Assembly: GCF_003319175.1 (NCBI RefSeq)
Contig: NZ_QOHK01000006.1
Span: 186,001 to 250,000 of the forward strand
Direction: 5' to 3'
Source: Blastococcus sp. TF02-8
GTDB taxonomy: Bacteria; Actinomycetota; Actinomycetes; Mycobacteriales; Geodermatophilaceae
Length of the DNA: 64,000 nucleotides
The stretch's first letter is position 1, and each line of letters starts with the position of its first letter. The notes under the pieces were generated by a model. That model was not told where the DNA came from and ran no database searches. It saw only the letters and a program-made list of their open reading frames with translations. A program made the position numbers and the translations under genes. Shown here piece after piece: positions 15,457-24,457 of this stretch.

Positions 15457-16665
15457 GTGGCGGGGGACCGAGCGGGCGGGTGCACCGTCCTGCACGTCGA
15501 CATGGACGCCTTCTTCGCCAGCGTCGAGGTGCGGCGACGGCCGGAGCTGGCCGGCACGCCGGTGATCGTGGGCGGAGCGGGCAACCGCGGCGTGGTCACC
15601 TCGGCCACCTACGAGGCCCGCCGGTACGGCGTGCACGCGGCGATGCCCACCGCCCGGGCGTTGCGGCTGTGCCCGACGGCGACCGTCCTGCCGGGAGACA
15701 TGGCGCTCTACACCGAGGTGTCCCGCTCGGTCATGGCGCTGTTCCGGTCGATCACCCCGCTGGTCGAGCCGCTCTCCCTGGACGAGGCGTTCCTCGACGT
15801 CTCCGGAGCCGGGCGCCGGTTGGGCGACGCCGCGGAGATCGGCGAGTACATCCGCGCCCGGGTCTTCGACGAGCAGGGCATCACCTGCTCGGTCGGGGTC
15901 GCCGGCACCAAGTTCGTGGCGAAGCTGGCCTCCACCCGGGCCAAGCCCGACGGGATGCTCGTCGTCCGCCCGGCCGAGGTCATGGGCTTCCTGCACCCGC
16001 TGCCGGTGGGCTCGCTGTGGGGGGTGGGCCCGAAGACCGAGGAGACGCTGCTGCGGCTGGGTCTGCGCACCGTCGGCGACCTGGCCCACGTCCCCGCGCG
16101 CACTCTCCAGCGGGCGCTCGGCCACGCGGCCGGCGGCCACCTGCACGAGCTGGCATGGGGGCGCGACCCGCGACGGGTGGTGCCCGACGAACCGGAGCGG
16201 TCCACCGGCGCGGAGGAGACCTTCTCCACCGACGTCGACGACCCCGCCGTCATCCACCGGGAGCTGCTGCACCTCGCCGAGCGCACCGCCGGCCGCCTCC
16301 GCTCGATCGGCTGCCTGGCCCGCACGGTCAGCATCAAGGTGCGGTTCGCCGACTTCGCCACGATCACCCGGAGCCGGACCCTCGGCGCGCCCACCGACGT
16401 CGGCAAGGACCTCTACGACACGGCCCGGGCACTCTTCGACGCCCTGGCGCTCGACCGGGCGCGGATCCGGCTGGTCGGGGTGCGGGCCGAGCGCCTCGTC
16501 GACGCCGCCGAGGCGCCCCAGCAGCTCGAGCTCGGCGCCCGCGAGCACGGTCGCCGGGAGGCCGAGCTCGCCGCCGACCGCGCCGCCCGCCGGTTCGGGG
16601 CCGGGGCGGTCCGGCCGGCCACCCTGCTGCACCGTTCGGGGCGCCCCGGATCCCCAGGGCGCTGA
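15457..16665 (+). CDS. dinB: DNA polymerase IV (Y-family, DinB)
   Basis: A 402-residue Y-family translesion polymerase. VLHVDMDAFFASVE near residue 12 and SLDEAFLDV near residue 107 carry the catalytic acidic residues; YEARRYGVHAAMP near residue 50 is the finger motif; LWGVGPKTEETLLRLGLRTVGDLA near residue 188 is the helix-hairpin-helix; a little-finger domain follows from about residue 245. PQQLELG near residue 350 resembles a clamp-binding peptide. The GTG start was chosen because GGAAGAGG lies six bases upstream and the conserved HVDMDAFFAS begins soon after. The SOS box indicates LexA control. This is the only Y-family polymerase in the window. Confidence 0.93.
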   Translation: MAGDRAGGCTVLHVDMDAFFASVEVRRRPELAGTPVIVGGAGNRGVVTSATYEARRYGVHAAMPTARALRLCPTATVLPGDMALYTEVSRSVMALFRSITPLVEPLSLDEAFLDVSGAGRRLGDAAEIGEYIRARVFDEQGITCSVGVAGTKFVAKLASTRAKPDGMLVVRPAEVMGFLHPLPVGSLWGVGPKTEETLLRLGLRTVGDLAHVPARTLQRALGHAAGGHLHELAWGRDPRRVVPDEPERSTGAEETFSTDVDDPAVIHRELLHLAERTAGRLRSIGCLARTVSIKVRFADFATITRSRTLGAPTDVGKDLYDTARALFDALALDRARIRLVGVRAERLVDAAEAPQQLELGAREHGRREAELAADRAARRFGAGAVRPATLLHRSGRPGSPGR

Positions 16666-16811
16666 CCAGCACGGACGCCACCCGGGCGGGTGACCGGTGG
16701 CAGCGCGCGACAGGTCAGCGGACCGTCGCCTTTCGCACCCCGCAATCGGCTCGTATCCTCGGGGACACCGTCGGAGGGAGCCTTCGACGGAACTGGCATT
16801 GGGAGGTCGAC

Positions 16812-17210
16812 GTGCCGCTCTCCGAGCACGAGCAGCGTCTGCTGGAGCAGATCGAGCGCGCCCTCGTCGATGACGATCCCAAGTTCGCTTCCTCGGTCCG
16901 CACCGGTGACCGCCGCCTGAAGGCCCGCCGCAAGCTGCAGCTCGGCGCCCTGCTGGTCGTCATCGGCCTCGCGGTCCTCGTGGCCGGTCCCGCCACCGGG
17001 TCGGTCCCCCTGGGCGTGCTGGGCTTCCTCGTCGCCTTCGGCGGCGTGACGCTCGGGGTGCTGAACTACCGCGCCGCGACCGGCGCCGTCGAGGCCGGGC
17101 CGGCCGGCCCCCGGGGCTCCGGCGCAGCCGGCCGCGGTGGCCGCACCCGCGGTCGCCAGCCGATGAAGAACCGCCTCGAAGAGCGCTTCCGCCGCCGCTA
17201 CGACCAGTAG
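16812..17210 (+). CDS. DUF3040 domain membrane protein
   Basis: A 132-residue protein of the actinobacterial DUF3040 family. The family signature PLSEHEQRLLEQIERAL opens the protein, followed by DDPKFASSVR near residue 22, two membrane segments (residues about 43-60 and 65-82) and an Arg/Gly-rich cytoplasmic tail. Function is unknown. It is often found next to dinB and the MoxR/DUF58/transglutaminase cluster, as here. The GTG has GGGAGG six bases upstream. It is convergent with the transglutaminase gene. Confidence 0.9.
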   Translation: MPLSEHEQRLLEQIERALVDDDPKFASSVRTGDRRLKARRKLQLGALLVVIGLAVLVAGPATGSVPLGVLGFLVAFGGVTLGVLNYRAATGAVEAGPAGPRGSGAAGRGGRTRGRQPMKNRLEERFRRRYDQ

Positions 17211-17228
17211 CCCGCAGCCCCTCCGTTC

Positions 17229-17259
17229 CCGGCCGTCGTCCTCACCGGACGGCGGCCGG
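17229..17259. terminator. Bidirectional hairpin between DUF3040 and transglutaminase genes
   Basis: A 13-bp stem (17229-17241 with 17247-17259, one G-T wobble) with a five-base loop. The loop contains the stop codon of the minus-strand gene, so the hairpin overlaps its last codons and serves both convergent genes. Confidence 0.65.
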
Positions 17260-19491
17260 TGACGTTCCCGGCCGGCGGAGCCCGCCGCGGAGGGCATCGA
17301 CCAGCGAGGCCGGCCAGATCACTGCGGCCGCTCGGCGGTGCCACGGCCGCGATGCAGCCAGCCCCCGTCGGGCGGTCCGCAGCAGACCGGCCAGCGCCGG
17401 GTCCGGCGAGCGGTCCCCGGGGCGGCCGTAGGTCGCCGCCTCCTCGGCCATCGCCAGGGCGGTGAGCGCCTCGGCGAACCCGGCCTGCGGGCCGGCGGCC
17501 GCGGCGAGGGCCTCGGCCGTGCGGCGCGGGGTCCGTGCGGCGTCCAGCGGGATCCCCAGGTCGGTCGCGCTCGCCAGCAGCTCGTCCCACAGCCCGGACG
17601 CGGTGCCTCGGGCCAGTCGGCGCCGCCGCTGGACGGCCCGCAGGCCGGCCGGCAGGGCCACCAGCAGGCCCAGGCCGAGCACCGCCCCGGCGGTGAGCGC
17701 GACGGGGCGCACCCACGACGTGTCCTCCTGCGCCGTCCGGGCCTGCGGAACGGCGTCGGGCACCCGGTCCTCGCGAGGCGCCTCGGTCGCCGGCGCCCCG
17801 GTCGGCGCGGCCGTGGTCGGCGTCTCCGCGACCTCCTCCTGCCGGTCGGAGGCGCGCGGCGACCAGGGGAGGGCCACCCGGCGGTCGACGGCGATCGGCG
17901 TCGGGTCGAACGGCACCCAGCCGTAGCCCTGGAAGAACACCTCCACCCAGGCGTGGGCGTCCTTGCTGGTGACCAGCCGGCTGCCGTCGCGCTGCACCGA
18001 ACCCGGGGTGTAGCCGAGCGCCACCCGGGACGGCAGGCCGGCCTGGCGGACCAGCACGGCCATGGCCCCCGCGTACTGCTCGCAGTAGCCGCGCTTGAGC
18101 CGGAGGAAGTCGACCAGGTCGTCGCCGGTGGTGCCCGGGCTCGTCGACAGGCTGTACGCGAAGCCGTTGCCCCGGTCGGTGAGGTACTCCTGGATCCGCC
18201 GGACCCGCTGGTAGGGGCTGGTGGCGCCCGCGGTGAGCTCTGCGGTCAGCCGGCCGATCTCGGGGTCCAGCTCGGGCAGCGCACCGAAGCGCTGCTGCAG
18301 CCCGTCGCCGGCGGGCAGCGGCGCGGCGCGGTCCAGCAGATCGGGGGAGGGCCGGGGCTCGGCGGCCGTCACCCGGTAGCGGCTGCCCGCGCTGGTCACG
18401 TCGCGGCCGAACACCGTGCCGGTCGCGGCATCGAAGCGCCAGCCGCCCTCGTCGCCGTCCACCCGGACCGTCAGGGGCGAGGAGGGCACCGGAAGGAACC
18501 GGTCGTCGTGCTCCAGCACCTCGACGTCGACGCCCACCTGGCGGCTGGGCTGGCGGGGCGGGAGAGGGGCCAGCCGGTCCTCGTCGGCCACCGCCGTCTC
18601 GCCGTCGAGGTTGCTGAGGGTCCAGCCGTCCTCGGCGTCGTAGTCGTCCAGGGTCACCGCGCGCAGGTAGCCGAGGTCCTCGACGGAGGAGTCCACGCGG
18701 AGCAGTTCGATCGGCTGCGGCCGGCTCAGCTGGCCGCGCATCTCCGCCACCGGGTCCAGTGCCGTGCCGGTCGCGCCCACGACGCCGCCGCCGAGGCCCG
18801 TGCCGAAGGATCCCTCGGCCGCGGTCGGCACGAACGGGGCCAGCCCGATCCCGGCCGCGAGGGCGAGCACACCGATGCGCAGTGCGCCGGCGCCCCCACC
18901 GGCCCAGCCGTGCAGCCCGGTGAGCACGCGTTGCTGGTCGGCCCACAGCAGCAGCGCGAAGCCGGCGGCCGGGGCCACGAGGGCGGGCAGCCCCACCGAT
19001 CCGGTGACCGTGCCGACCGGCACGCAGAAGAGCACCAGGAGCGCGAGCCCGGCCACCGCAGCCCGCTGCGCCGCCACCGCGAGCAGGTCGACCACCACGG
19101 CGACGAGCCCGACGAAGAGCGCGGTGAGCGCGAGCAGCCCGGTCAGCGCCAGCGCCGGTGTGGCCTGCTCGCGCACCTCGGCGGCGCCGTCGGCCAGCAC
19201 GTCGCCCAGCCGGCCCAGGCTGGTGGGCGTGGGGACCAGGCCGAGCAGCGCGCGGTCCGGGGCGTAGAGGGCGGTGAGGACGACGACGAGCAGCGCCAGC
19301 TGGGCGATCGGGACCAGGAGCGCCGGGGCCCCGGCCCTCCGCGTCAGCAGGCCGCCGGCCAGGACGGCGAGGACGGCCCCGAGGACCGGGGGGAACCAGC
19401 CGGCCGAGCTGAAGACCGGCGCGAGCGCCACCGAGCCCAGGAGCGTGGCCAGGGTGGCGGCACCGGCGGTGCGGGGGTCGGGGTCGATCAC
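17242..19491 (-). CDS. Transglutaminase-like membrane protein (DUF3488/DUF4129)
   Basis: A 749-residue protein: about seven N-terminal membrane helices (residues 10-220, DUF3488-like), a periplasmic-side region, and a transglutaminase core with RGYCEQYAGAMAVLVRQAGLP near residue 460 (catalytic Cys), DAHAWVEVFFQGYGW near residue 508 (catalytic His) and FDPTP (Asp). A further membrane helix near residue 590 precedes a cytoplasmic DUF4129-like tail. The catalytic triad is intact. With the overlapping DUF58 gene (GTGA) and MoxR it forms the widespread MoxR-DUF58-TGc set, thought to act in assembly of envelope complexes; the substrate is unknown. Confidence 0.9.
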   Translation of the reverse strand: MIDPDPRTAGAATLATLLGSVALAPVFSSAGWFPPVLGAVLAVLAGGLLTRRAGAPALLVPIAQLALLVVVLTALYAPDRALLGLVPTPTSLGRLGDVLADGAAEVREQATPALALTGLLALTALFVGLVAVVVDLLAVAAQRAAVAGLALLVLFCVPVGTVTGSVGLPALVAPAAGFALLLWADQQRVLTGLHGWAGGGAGALRIGVLALAAGIGLAPFVPTAAEGSFGTGLGGGVVGATGTALDPVAEMRGQLSRPQPIELLRVDSSVEDLGYLRAVTLDDYDAEDGWTLSNLDGETAVADEDRLAPLPPRQPSRQVGVDVEVLEHDDRFLPVPSSPLTVRVDGDEGGWRFDAATGTVFGRDVTSAGSRYRVTAAEPRPSPDLLDRAAPLPAGDGLQQRFGALPELDPEIGRLTAELTAGATSPYQRVRRIQEYLTDRGNGFAYSLSTSPGTTGDDLVDFLRLKRGYCEQYAGAMAVLVRQAGLPSRVALGYTPGSVQRDGSRLVTSKDAHAWVEVFFQGYGWVPFDPTPIAVDRRVALPWSPRASDRQEEVAETPTTAAPTGAPATEAPREDRVPDAVPQARTAQEDTSWVRPVALTAGAVLGLGLLVALPAGLRAVQRRRRLARGTASGLWDELLASATDLGIPLDAARTPRRTAEALAAAAGPQAGFAEALTALAMAEEAATYGRPGDRSPDPALAGLLRTARRGLAASRPWHRRAAAVIWPASLVDALRGGLRRPGTSPAAVR

Positions 19492-20831
19492 GCGGGCACC
19501 CCGGTGGCGCTGCCGGCCACCGCGGCCCATGCGTCGGCCACCCCCTGGTCGGCGCGGGCGACCGTGACCTGCCAGCCGGCGGCCACGAGCAGGGCCGCGG
19601 CGTCCTCGCGCTGGGCGGCCAGCGCGTCCCGGGCGGGAGCGGCACGGCGGCCGCGACCCGGGAGGACGGCCCAGCCGGTCACGTCCAGCAGGACGGCGAC
19701 GTCCGTGCCCGCGCCCGGTCGCAGCGTGGCGAGGGCCGCCACGTCGTCGGGGCCGACCGCACCGAGCAGGCAGATGAGCGGACCGTCCGCCGCCGCCCGG
19801 CAGGCGGCCTCGATCCCGCCCTCGAGGTCCGGCAGGCGGGACGGCCGCACCGCGGCCAGCCGGTCGAGGAGCTCCGCGGTGCCCAGCCCGGAGCGTCCGG
19901 CGGCGGGCGAGAGCTCCCCGGCCTCGGTGAGCACGCGGACCGCCGACCCGCGGCCGGTGAGCGCCGCCCCGATGCTCGCGGCCGCCTCGACCAGCCACTC
20001 CAGGCTGTCCGGGGGCGGGCAGTCGTCGCCGGCCGGTCCGGGGACCGCGGCCTGGCCGTGGGCGGGGGCCACGAGGTGCGCCCTCGCGCGGGTGTCCAGG
20101 AACAGGGTGCCCTGGGGCCGCCAGGGGCGTTCCTCCGTGCGCACCATCAGCTCGCCGGTGCGGGCGGTCGCCCGCCAGTGCACCTTGCGCAGGTCGTCGC
20201 CGCGCCGGTACTCCCGCACGCTCACGTCGTCCTCGCCGTGCGCGGCGACGGACCGGCGTGCGCCCTCGCCGCCCCGGCCGAGCGCCGCACCCGGGCCGCC
20301 CGGGCCCAGCGGCCGCACCCGGGGGACGACGACGAGCGGCGCCGTGCCCGTGCCGGCGGCCGTCCGCTCCACCAGCCCGAACGGATCCACCATGCGCAGC
20401 TGCAGCGGTCCGAGTTCGTGGCGGCCCCGGTGCCGGCCGACGACGGCGTAGCGCAGCGCCGTGGTCGCACCGGGGAGGAGGCCGGAGACGGTGTACCGGG
20501 GTGAGGAGCCGAGCGCCGCGGGGAGCTGCTCGGTGAGCAGCCACAGGCCGCCACGGCGGGTGTCGGTGCTGCGCAGCTCGAGGAGCACCTCGGCCGGGGT
20601 GCCCCGGGGGACCCGTGCGGGGCTCGTCGTCCGCCGGGTGGTCACGCGGAACCGTCCCCGGGCGACGGACAGCGCCGCGAGCACCGGGAGCGCCAGGACG
20701 ACCAGGCCCAGCTGCACGAGCGACCGTTCGCCGAGGACGACGCCGGCCAGCGCGAGGGCGAGCCCGCCGCCGATCAGGCAGCGGCCACGCCCGGTGAGCG
20801 CGGACAGCGCCCGCCCGGGGACCCTCCGCAC
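19488..20831 (-). CDS. DUF58 domain-containing protein
   Basis: A 447-residue protein with two N-terminal membrane helices (residues about 15-55) and a DUF58/von-Willebrand-like domain in the middle, marked by DVSVREYRRGDDLRKVHWRATARTGEL near residue 195, the family's most conserved block. A C-terminal vWA-like part includes AVLLDVTGWAVL. It lies between MoxR (five bases away) and the transglutaminase (four-base overlap); MoxR ATPases are believed to act on vWA proteins of this kind. The GTG start was chosen because it directly follows the MoxR stop; the open frame continues further upstream in overlap with MoxR without any conserved sequence. Confidence 0.87.
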   Translation of the reverse strand: MRRVPGRALSALTGRGRCLIGGGLALALAGVVLGERSLVQLGLVVLALPVLAALSVARGRFRVTTRRTTSPARVPRGTPAEVLLELRSTDTRRGGLWLLTEQLPAALGSSPRYTVSGLLPGATTALRYAVVGRHRGRHELGPLQLRMVDPFGLVERTAAGTGTAPLVVVPRVRPLGPGGPGAALGRGGEGARRSVAAHGEDDVSVREYRRGDDLRKVHWRATARTGELMVRTEERPWRPQGTLFLDTRARAHLVAPAHGQAAVPGPAGDDCPPPDSLEWLVEAAASIGAALTGRGSAVRVLTEAGELSPAAGRSGLGTAELLDRLAAVRPSRLPDLEGGIEAACRAAADGPLICLLGAVGPDDVAALATLRPGAGTDVAVLLDVTGWAVLPGRGRRAAPARDALAAQREDAAALLVAAGWQVTVARADQGVADAWAAVAGSATGVPA

Positions 20832-20836
20832 GGCGG

Positions 20837-21829
20837 TCAGCGCCCGCGCGGGACGGGCACCGTCGCGAGGAGGTGGGCCACCACCTGCTCGGGCGTGCGC
20901 CGACCGGCAGCCGCCTCGCTGCTCAGCAGCAGCCGGTGGGCCAGCACCGGGACGGCGAGGGTCTGCACGTCGTCGGGCAGGACGTGGTCCCGCCCCTCGA
21001 GTGCGGCCGACGCCCGGGCGGCCCGCAGCAGCTGCAGGCCGGCCCGCGGCGAGGCGCCCAGGCGCAGCTCGGGGGAGCGGCGGGTGGCCTCCACCAGGGC
21101 CACGACGTACCGGCGCACCGCGTCCGAGACGTGCAACCGTGCGACCGCGGCCACCAGCGAGCGCACGAGCGCGGCGTCGGCCACCGGTCGCACCTGGGCG
21201 AGCGGATCGGTGGTCGCGCGGTCGTCGAGCATGGCGAGCTCGGCGGCCGGGTCGGGGTAGCCCATCGAGACGCGCGCGGTGAAGCGGTCGCGCTGGGCCT
21301 CGGGGAGGGGATAGGTGCCCTCCATCTCCAGCGGGTTCTGGGTGGCCATCACCAGGAACGGGCGGGCCAGCTCGTAGCTGACGCCGTCGACGGTGACCTG
21401 GCGCTCCTCCATGCACTCCAGCAGCGCCGACTGGGTCTTGGGCGAGGCGCGGTTGATCTCGTCGGCGACGACGACGTTGGCGAAGACCGCGCCCGGCTTG
21501 AACTCGAACTCGCGGGTCTCCTGGTCGTAGACCGCGACCCCGGTGACGTCGCTGGGCAGCAGGTCCGGGGTGAACTGGATGCGCCGCACGCTCGCGTCGA
21601 CGGAGGCGGCCAGTGCCTTGGCCAGGGTCGTCTTGCCCACGCCGGGCACGTCCTCGATGAGCAGGTGGCCCTCGGCCAGCAGGACGACGAGGGCCAGCCG
21701 CACCACCGCGTCCTTGCCCTGGACGACGCGGCCGATGTTCGCCGCGATCCGTGCTCCCTCGGCGGCGACGTCGACCGACGGATCGGCCGTCCCGTCCGCG
21801 GCCCGTGTCGCCTCCGTCACGCCGTCCAC
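20837..21829 (-). CDS. MoxR family AAA+ ATPase
   Basis: A 330-residue AAA+ ATPase. Walker A EDVPGVGKTTLAKALA is near residue 60, Walker B VVVADEINRASPKTQSALLE near residue 118, sensor 1 MATQNPLE near residue 160, and the C-terminal lid (AAA_lid_2) covers residues 240-320. MoxR proteins act as chaperones for vWA-domain partners, here most likely the DUF58 protein downstream. It is the first gene of a three-gene minus-strand operon divergent from mraZ. The GTG listed is the farthest plausible start; GTG at 21818-21820 is an alternative. Confidence 0.92.
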   Translation of the reverse strand: MDGVTEATRAADGTADPSVDVAAEGARIAANIGRVVQGKDAVVRLALVVLLAEGHLLIEDVPGVGKTTLAKALAASVDASVRRIQFTPDLLPSDVTGVAVYDQETREFEFKPGAVFANVVVADEINRASPKTQSALLECMEERQVTVDGVSYELARPFLVMATQNPLEMEGTYPLPEAQRDRFTARVSMGYPDPAAELAMLDDRATTDPLAQVRPVADAALVRSLVAAVARLHVSDAVRRYVVALVEATRRSPELRLGASPRAGLQLLRAARASAALEGRDHVLPDDVQTLAVPVLAHRLLLSSEAAAGRRTPEQVVAHLLATVPVPRGR

Positions 21830-21937
21830 CGTACGTCGCGGGAGCGGCCGGGGGAGCCGTTGCTGATCTCCCCGGTCCGCCGGTCGCGGCGGGGGACGGG
21901 CCGGAGTGGGGCCGGTGGGTCACGACACGGCCTCGGG

Positions 21938-21982
21938 TGGTGTCCAGTGGGGGCTAGTGGGTTACTGTGTCGGCCGGTGGGG
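21938..21982 (+). promoter_or_regulatory. MraZ-box array: five TGGGN-like boxes at 10-base spacing
   Basis: Boxes start at 21938 (TGGTG), 21948 (TGGGG), 21958 (TGGGT), 21968 (TGTCG) and 21978 (TGGGG), each five bases long with five-base spacers. Three are perfect TGGGN and two degenerate. This is the arrangement described for MraZ autoregulation in other bacteria, and it lies 63 bases before the mraZ start, so MraZ probably regulates this dcw promoter. Confidence 0.75.
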
Positions 21983-22044
21983 AGGCAGGGTCCGTCCGGG
22001 GACCCGGCAGGGCCCATGGGAGGACAGATGCAGGGGGTGATCCG

Positions 22045-22479
22045 GTGTTCGTCGGCAGCTACCCGTTGCGCCTCGACGAGAAGGGCCGGCTCGCCCTCCC
22101 CGTCCGCTTCCGCGACCAGGTGGCCGACGGCATGGTGATCAAGAAGGGCCAGGAGCGCTGCATCTACGGCCTCACCATGGCCCGGGTCGCCGAGCAGAGC
22201 GCCGCCATGGCCGCCATGGCGCCGTCGGACACCGCCCGGGCGCGCATGGCCGCCCGCATGAGCTTCGGGTCGATGGTGGAGCTGGAGCCGGACAAGACCG
22301 GCCGCATCACCATCCCGGCGAGCCTGCGCGAGTACGCCGGGCTGGACCGCGACGTCGTCGTGGTCGGCGTCGACACCCGCTTCGAGATCTGGGACGCCGG
22401 CAACTGGGAGGCCTACGTGGCCGAGCTGGAAGCCGCCTACGCCGACATGGAGAGCGAGGGGATGCCGACGCTGTCGTGA
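22045..22479 (+). CDS. mraZ: Transcriptional regulator MraZ
   Basis: A 144-residue protein with two AbrB/SpoVT-like MraZ repeats: residues 2-50 (GSYPLRLDEKGRLALPVRFR) and residues 75-120 (VELEPDKTGRITIPASLREYAG), each with the conserved DxKGR or DKTGR-type turn. MraZ forms ring oligomers that bind repeated TGGGN boxes and controls the division cluster. The GTG start was chosen because the conserved FVGSYPLRLDEKGR begins at residue 2; longer frames upstream run through the regulatory boxes. It is the first gene of the dcw cluster, separated from rsmH by an unusual 416-base gap. Confidence 0.93.
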   Translation: MFVGSYPLRLDEKGRLALPVRFRDQVADGMVIKKGQERCIYGLTMARVAEQSAAMAAMAPSDTARARMAARMSFGSMVELEPDKTGRITIPASLREYAGLDRDVVVVGVDTRFEIWDAGNWEAYVAELEAAYADMESEGMPTLS

Positions 22480-22895
22480 TCCCGGGAACGCCCCACCCGC
22501 CCCCACCGGCCCCCGCGCAGACCCGAACGAGCCGCCTTCCCCGCGGCTCGACCGGACCCGGGCCCCAGCCGCCTTCCCCGCGGCTCGGTCCCACCGCACG
22601 GAGCGCCGCCAGGACGACGGGTACCGCCGGCCCCGACCGGCGTGGGTGACCCACCGGCCCCGCGGGGCGCCACCTGACGCTCTTCCCCGACGCCAGGCGG
22701 ACCCCCGCGGGGCCGGATCCCGTCTCGGACCGACCTCCCGCGCCCCACTCCGCTCCACCGTCCCCACCCGGCCCCACGGCCCCCCTGCGCCCCACCCGCC
22801 CGATCCCGCACAGCGCGCCCCGGTGGTTCCCCCTGCTCCACCACCGCGAGCGGCACCATCGCGGGAACCGCCCGGACCACGAGAGGCAGCAGACG
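22480..22895 (+). other. 416-base C-rich intergenic gap between mraZ and rsmH
   Basis: No convincing reading frame. The plus strand is strongly C-rich and purine-poor. It contains two identical stem-loops (22530-22550 and 22567-22587), two copies of the palindrome CCCCGCGGGG near 22658 and 22695, and ends in GAGAGGCAG before the rsmH ATG. It may hold an attenuator, a long 5' leader or a second promoter for rsmH onward. Confidence 0.6.
22530..22587 (+). repeat. Direct pair of identical hairpin units
   Basis: The 21-base unit opening AGCCGC and closing GCGGCTCG occurs at 22530-22550 and 22567-22587 without mismatch. Within each unit AGCCGC pairs with GCGGCT around CTTCCCC. Two equal stem-loops 37 bases apart are unlikely by chance even at this GC content. 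Confidence 0.8.
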
Positions 22896-23885
22896 ATGAC
22901 CAGCACCGGCCCCGCCGCGGCGGGCTCGCCGCCGCCGGTGCACGTGTCGGTCCTCCTCGACCGCGTGGTCGAGCTGCTGGGCCCCGCCTGCTCGGCCGAC
23001 GGCGCCGTCCTGGTCGACGCGACCCTCGGCCTGGCCGGCCACACCCTGGCCATGCTCGACGCCCACCCGGGCCTCCGGGTGATCGGCCTGGACCGCGATC
23101 CCGATGCCCGGGCCGAGGCCGCCCGCCGCATCGAGGCCGCCGGCCACGCCGACCGCGCCACCCTCGTCCCCGCCGTCTTCGACGAGCTGCCCGACGTCCT
23201 CGACCGCCTGGGCGTCGACGAGGTCCACGGGGTGCTGTTCGACCTCGGCGTCTCCTCGCTGCAGCTGGACCGCCCCGACCGCGGCTTCAGCTACTCCACG
23301 GACGCGCCGCTGGACATGCGCATGGACCCCACCGTCGGCCGCACGGCCGCCGAGGTGGTCAACACCTATCCGGCCAAGGACCTCGCCCGCGTGCTGCGCG
23401 TGTACGGCGAGGAGCGCTTCGCCTCCCGGATCGCCTCGGCCATCGAGCGCGAGCGCGCCCGCGAGCCGTTCGCCGGGACCGCGCGGCTGGCCGAGCTGGT
23501 CCGGGAGTCCATCCCCGCCGCCACGCGCCGCACCGGTGGGCACCCCGCCAAGCGCACGTTCCAGGCCCTGCGCATCGAGGTCAACGACGAGCTCGGCGCG
23601 CTGGAGCGCGCCCTCCCCGCGGCGATCGACGCCCTGGCCGTGGGTGGCCGGATCGCCGTCATCACCTTCCACTCCTTGGAGGACCGGATCGTGAAGCAGA
23701 CCCTCGCCGCCGGAGCCCTGGACCGGACGCCGCCGGACCTGCCCGTGCCCCTGCCCGAGTACGGGCCGACCCTGAAGCTGCTGACCCGCGGGGGAGAGGC
23801 GCCCGGCGAGGACGAGGTCGCCGCGAACTCGCGGGCCGCCTCCGCGCGGGTCCGGGCCGCCGAGCGCATCCGGCGGACGGCATGA
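22896..23885 (+). CDS. rsmH: 16S rRNA (cytosine(1402)-N(4))-methyltransferase RsmH
   Basis: A 329-residue SAM-dependent methyltransferase that modifies C1402 in the ribosomal P site. Diagnostic blocks: [14 protein letters not shown] near residue 15, [12 protein letters not shown] near residue 39, [22 protein letters not shown] near residue 110, [20 protein letters not shown] near residue 212 and [12 protein letters not shown] near residue 256. In most homologues the SAM loop reads TxGxGGH; here it is TLGLAGH, a modest change. It overlaps ftsL (ATGA). Confidence 0.94.
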   Translation: MTSTGPAAAGSPPPVHVSVLLDRVVELLGPACSADGAVLVDATLGLAGHTLAMLDAHPGLRVIGLDRDPDARAEAARRIEAAGHADRATLVPAVFDELPDVLDRLGVDEVHGVLFDLGVSSLQLDRPDRGFSYSTDAPLDMRMDPTVGRTAAEVVNTYPAKDLARVLRVYGEERFASRIASAIERERAREPFAGTARLAELVRESIPAATRRTGGHPAKRTFQALRIEVNDELGALERALPAAIDALAVGGRIAVITFHSLEDRIVKQTLAAGALDRTPPDLPVPLPEYGPTLKLLTRGGEAPGEDEVAANSRAASARVRAAERIRRTA

Positions 23886-24454
23886 GCCGCACCGCCGCCG
23901 TCCGCGCCACGCCGCTGCGCGCGCCGGCTCCCCGCACGGGCCCGACCGGCTCCGCCCGCGCCGGCTCCGCGCGTGCTGCCCGGCCCACCGCCCGACCGGA
24001 GCTGCGGCTGGTGCCCACCGGCACCTCCTCCCGGACCCGACGGCGGACCGGGCGCGCCCTGCTGTCGCGCAAGGCCTCCTTCGTCCTGCTCGTCGTGGCC
24101 CTCCTCAGCCTGACCACCGTCGGGCTGCTGGTGCTCAACACGGCCATCGCCGTCGACTCGCTGGAAGCCAGCTCGCGCCGCCAGGACAACGCGGCCAGGG
24201 CCCAGGAGATCCAGCGGCTCGAGCAGCAGGTCGTCTCGGGCCGGACGCCGGCAGAGGTGGCCCGCGCCGCGCAGGAGATCGGGCTGGTCCCCGCGGGGGC
24301 GGCCGGCTACCTGGTGCTGGGCCCGGGATCGACCGCGATGCGCGGCACCCCCGAACCGGCGCCCGCCCCTGCCACCGCACCCGCCCCTGCTCCCGCGCCG
24401 AGCCCCGCGGCCGAGCCGGAACCTGCCCCGGCGGCCGTCCCGAACGGGGACTGA
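23882..24454 (+). CDS. ftsL: FtsL-like division protein
   Basis: A 190-residue bitopic protein: a basic cytoplasmic N-terminus rich in Ala/Arg/Pro, one membrane helix ([20 protein letters not shown], about residues 64-84), a short coiled coil ([20 protein letters not shown]...) and an Ala/Pro/Glu-rich extracytoplasmic tail. Sequence similarity within this family is low; identity rests on topology and on its place between rsmH and ftsI with four-base and three-base junctions. FtsL joins FtsQ/FtsB-like proteins in activating FtsWI. The AP-repeat tail (residues about 155-185) is longer than in most FtsL proteins. Confidence 0.8.
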   Translation: MSRTAAVRATPLRAPAPRTGPTGSARAGSARAARPTARPELRLVPTGTSSRTRRRTGRALLSRKASFVLLVVALLSLTTVGLLVLNTAIAVDSLEASSRRQDNAARAQEIQRLEQQVVSGRTPAEVARAAQEIGLVPAGAAGYLVLGPGSTAMRGTPEPAPAPATAPAPAPAPSPAAEPEPAPAAVPNGD

Positions 24455-24457
24455 GCC

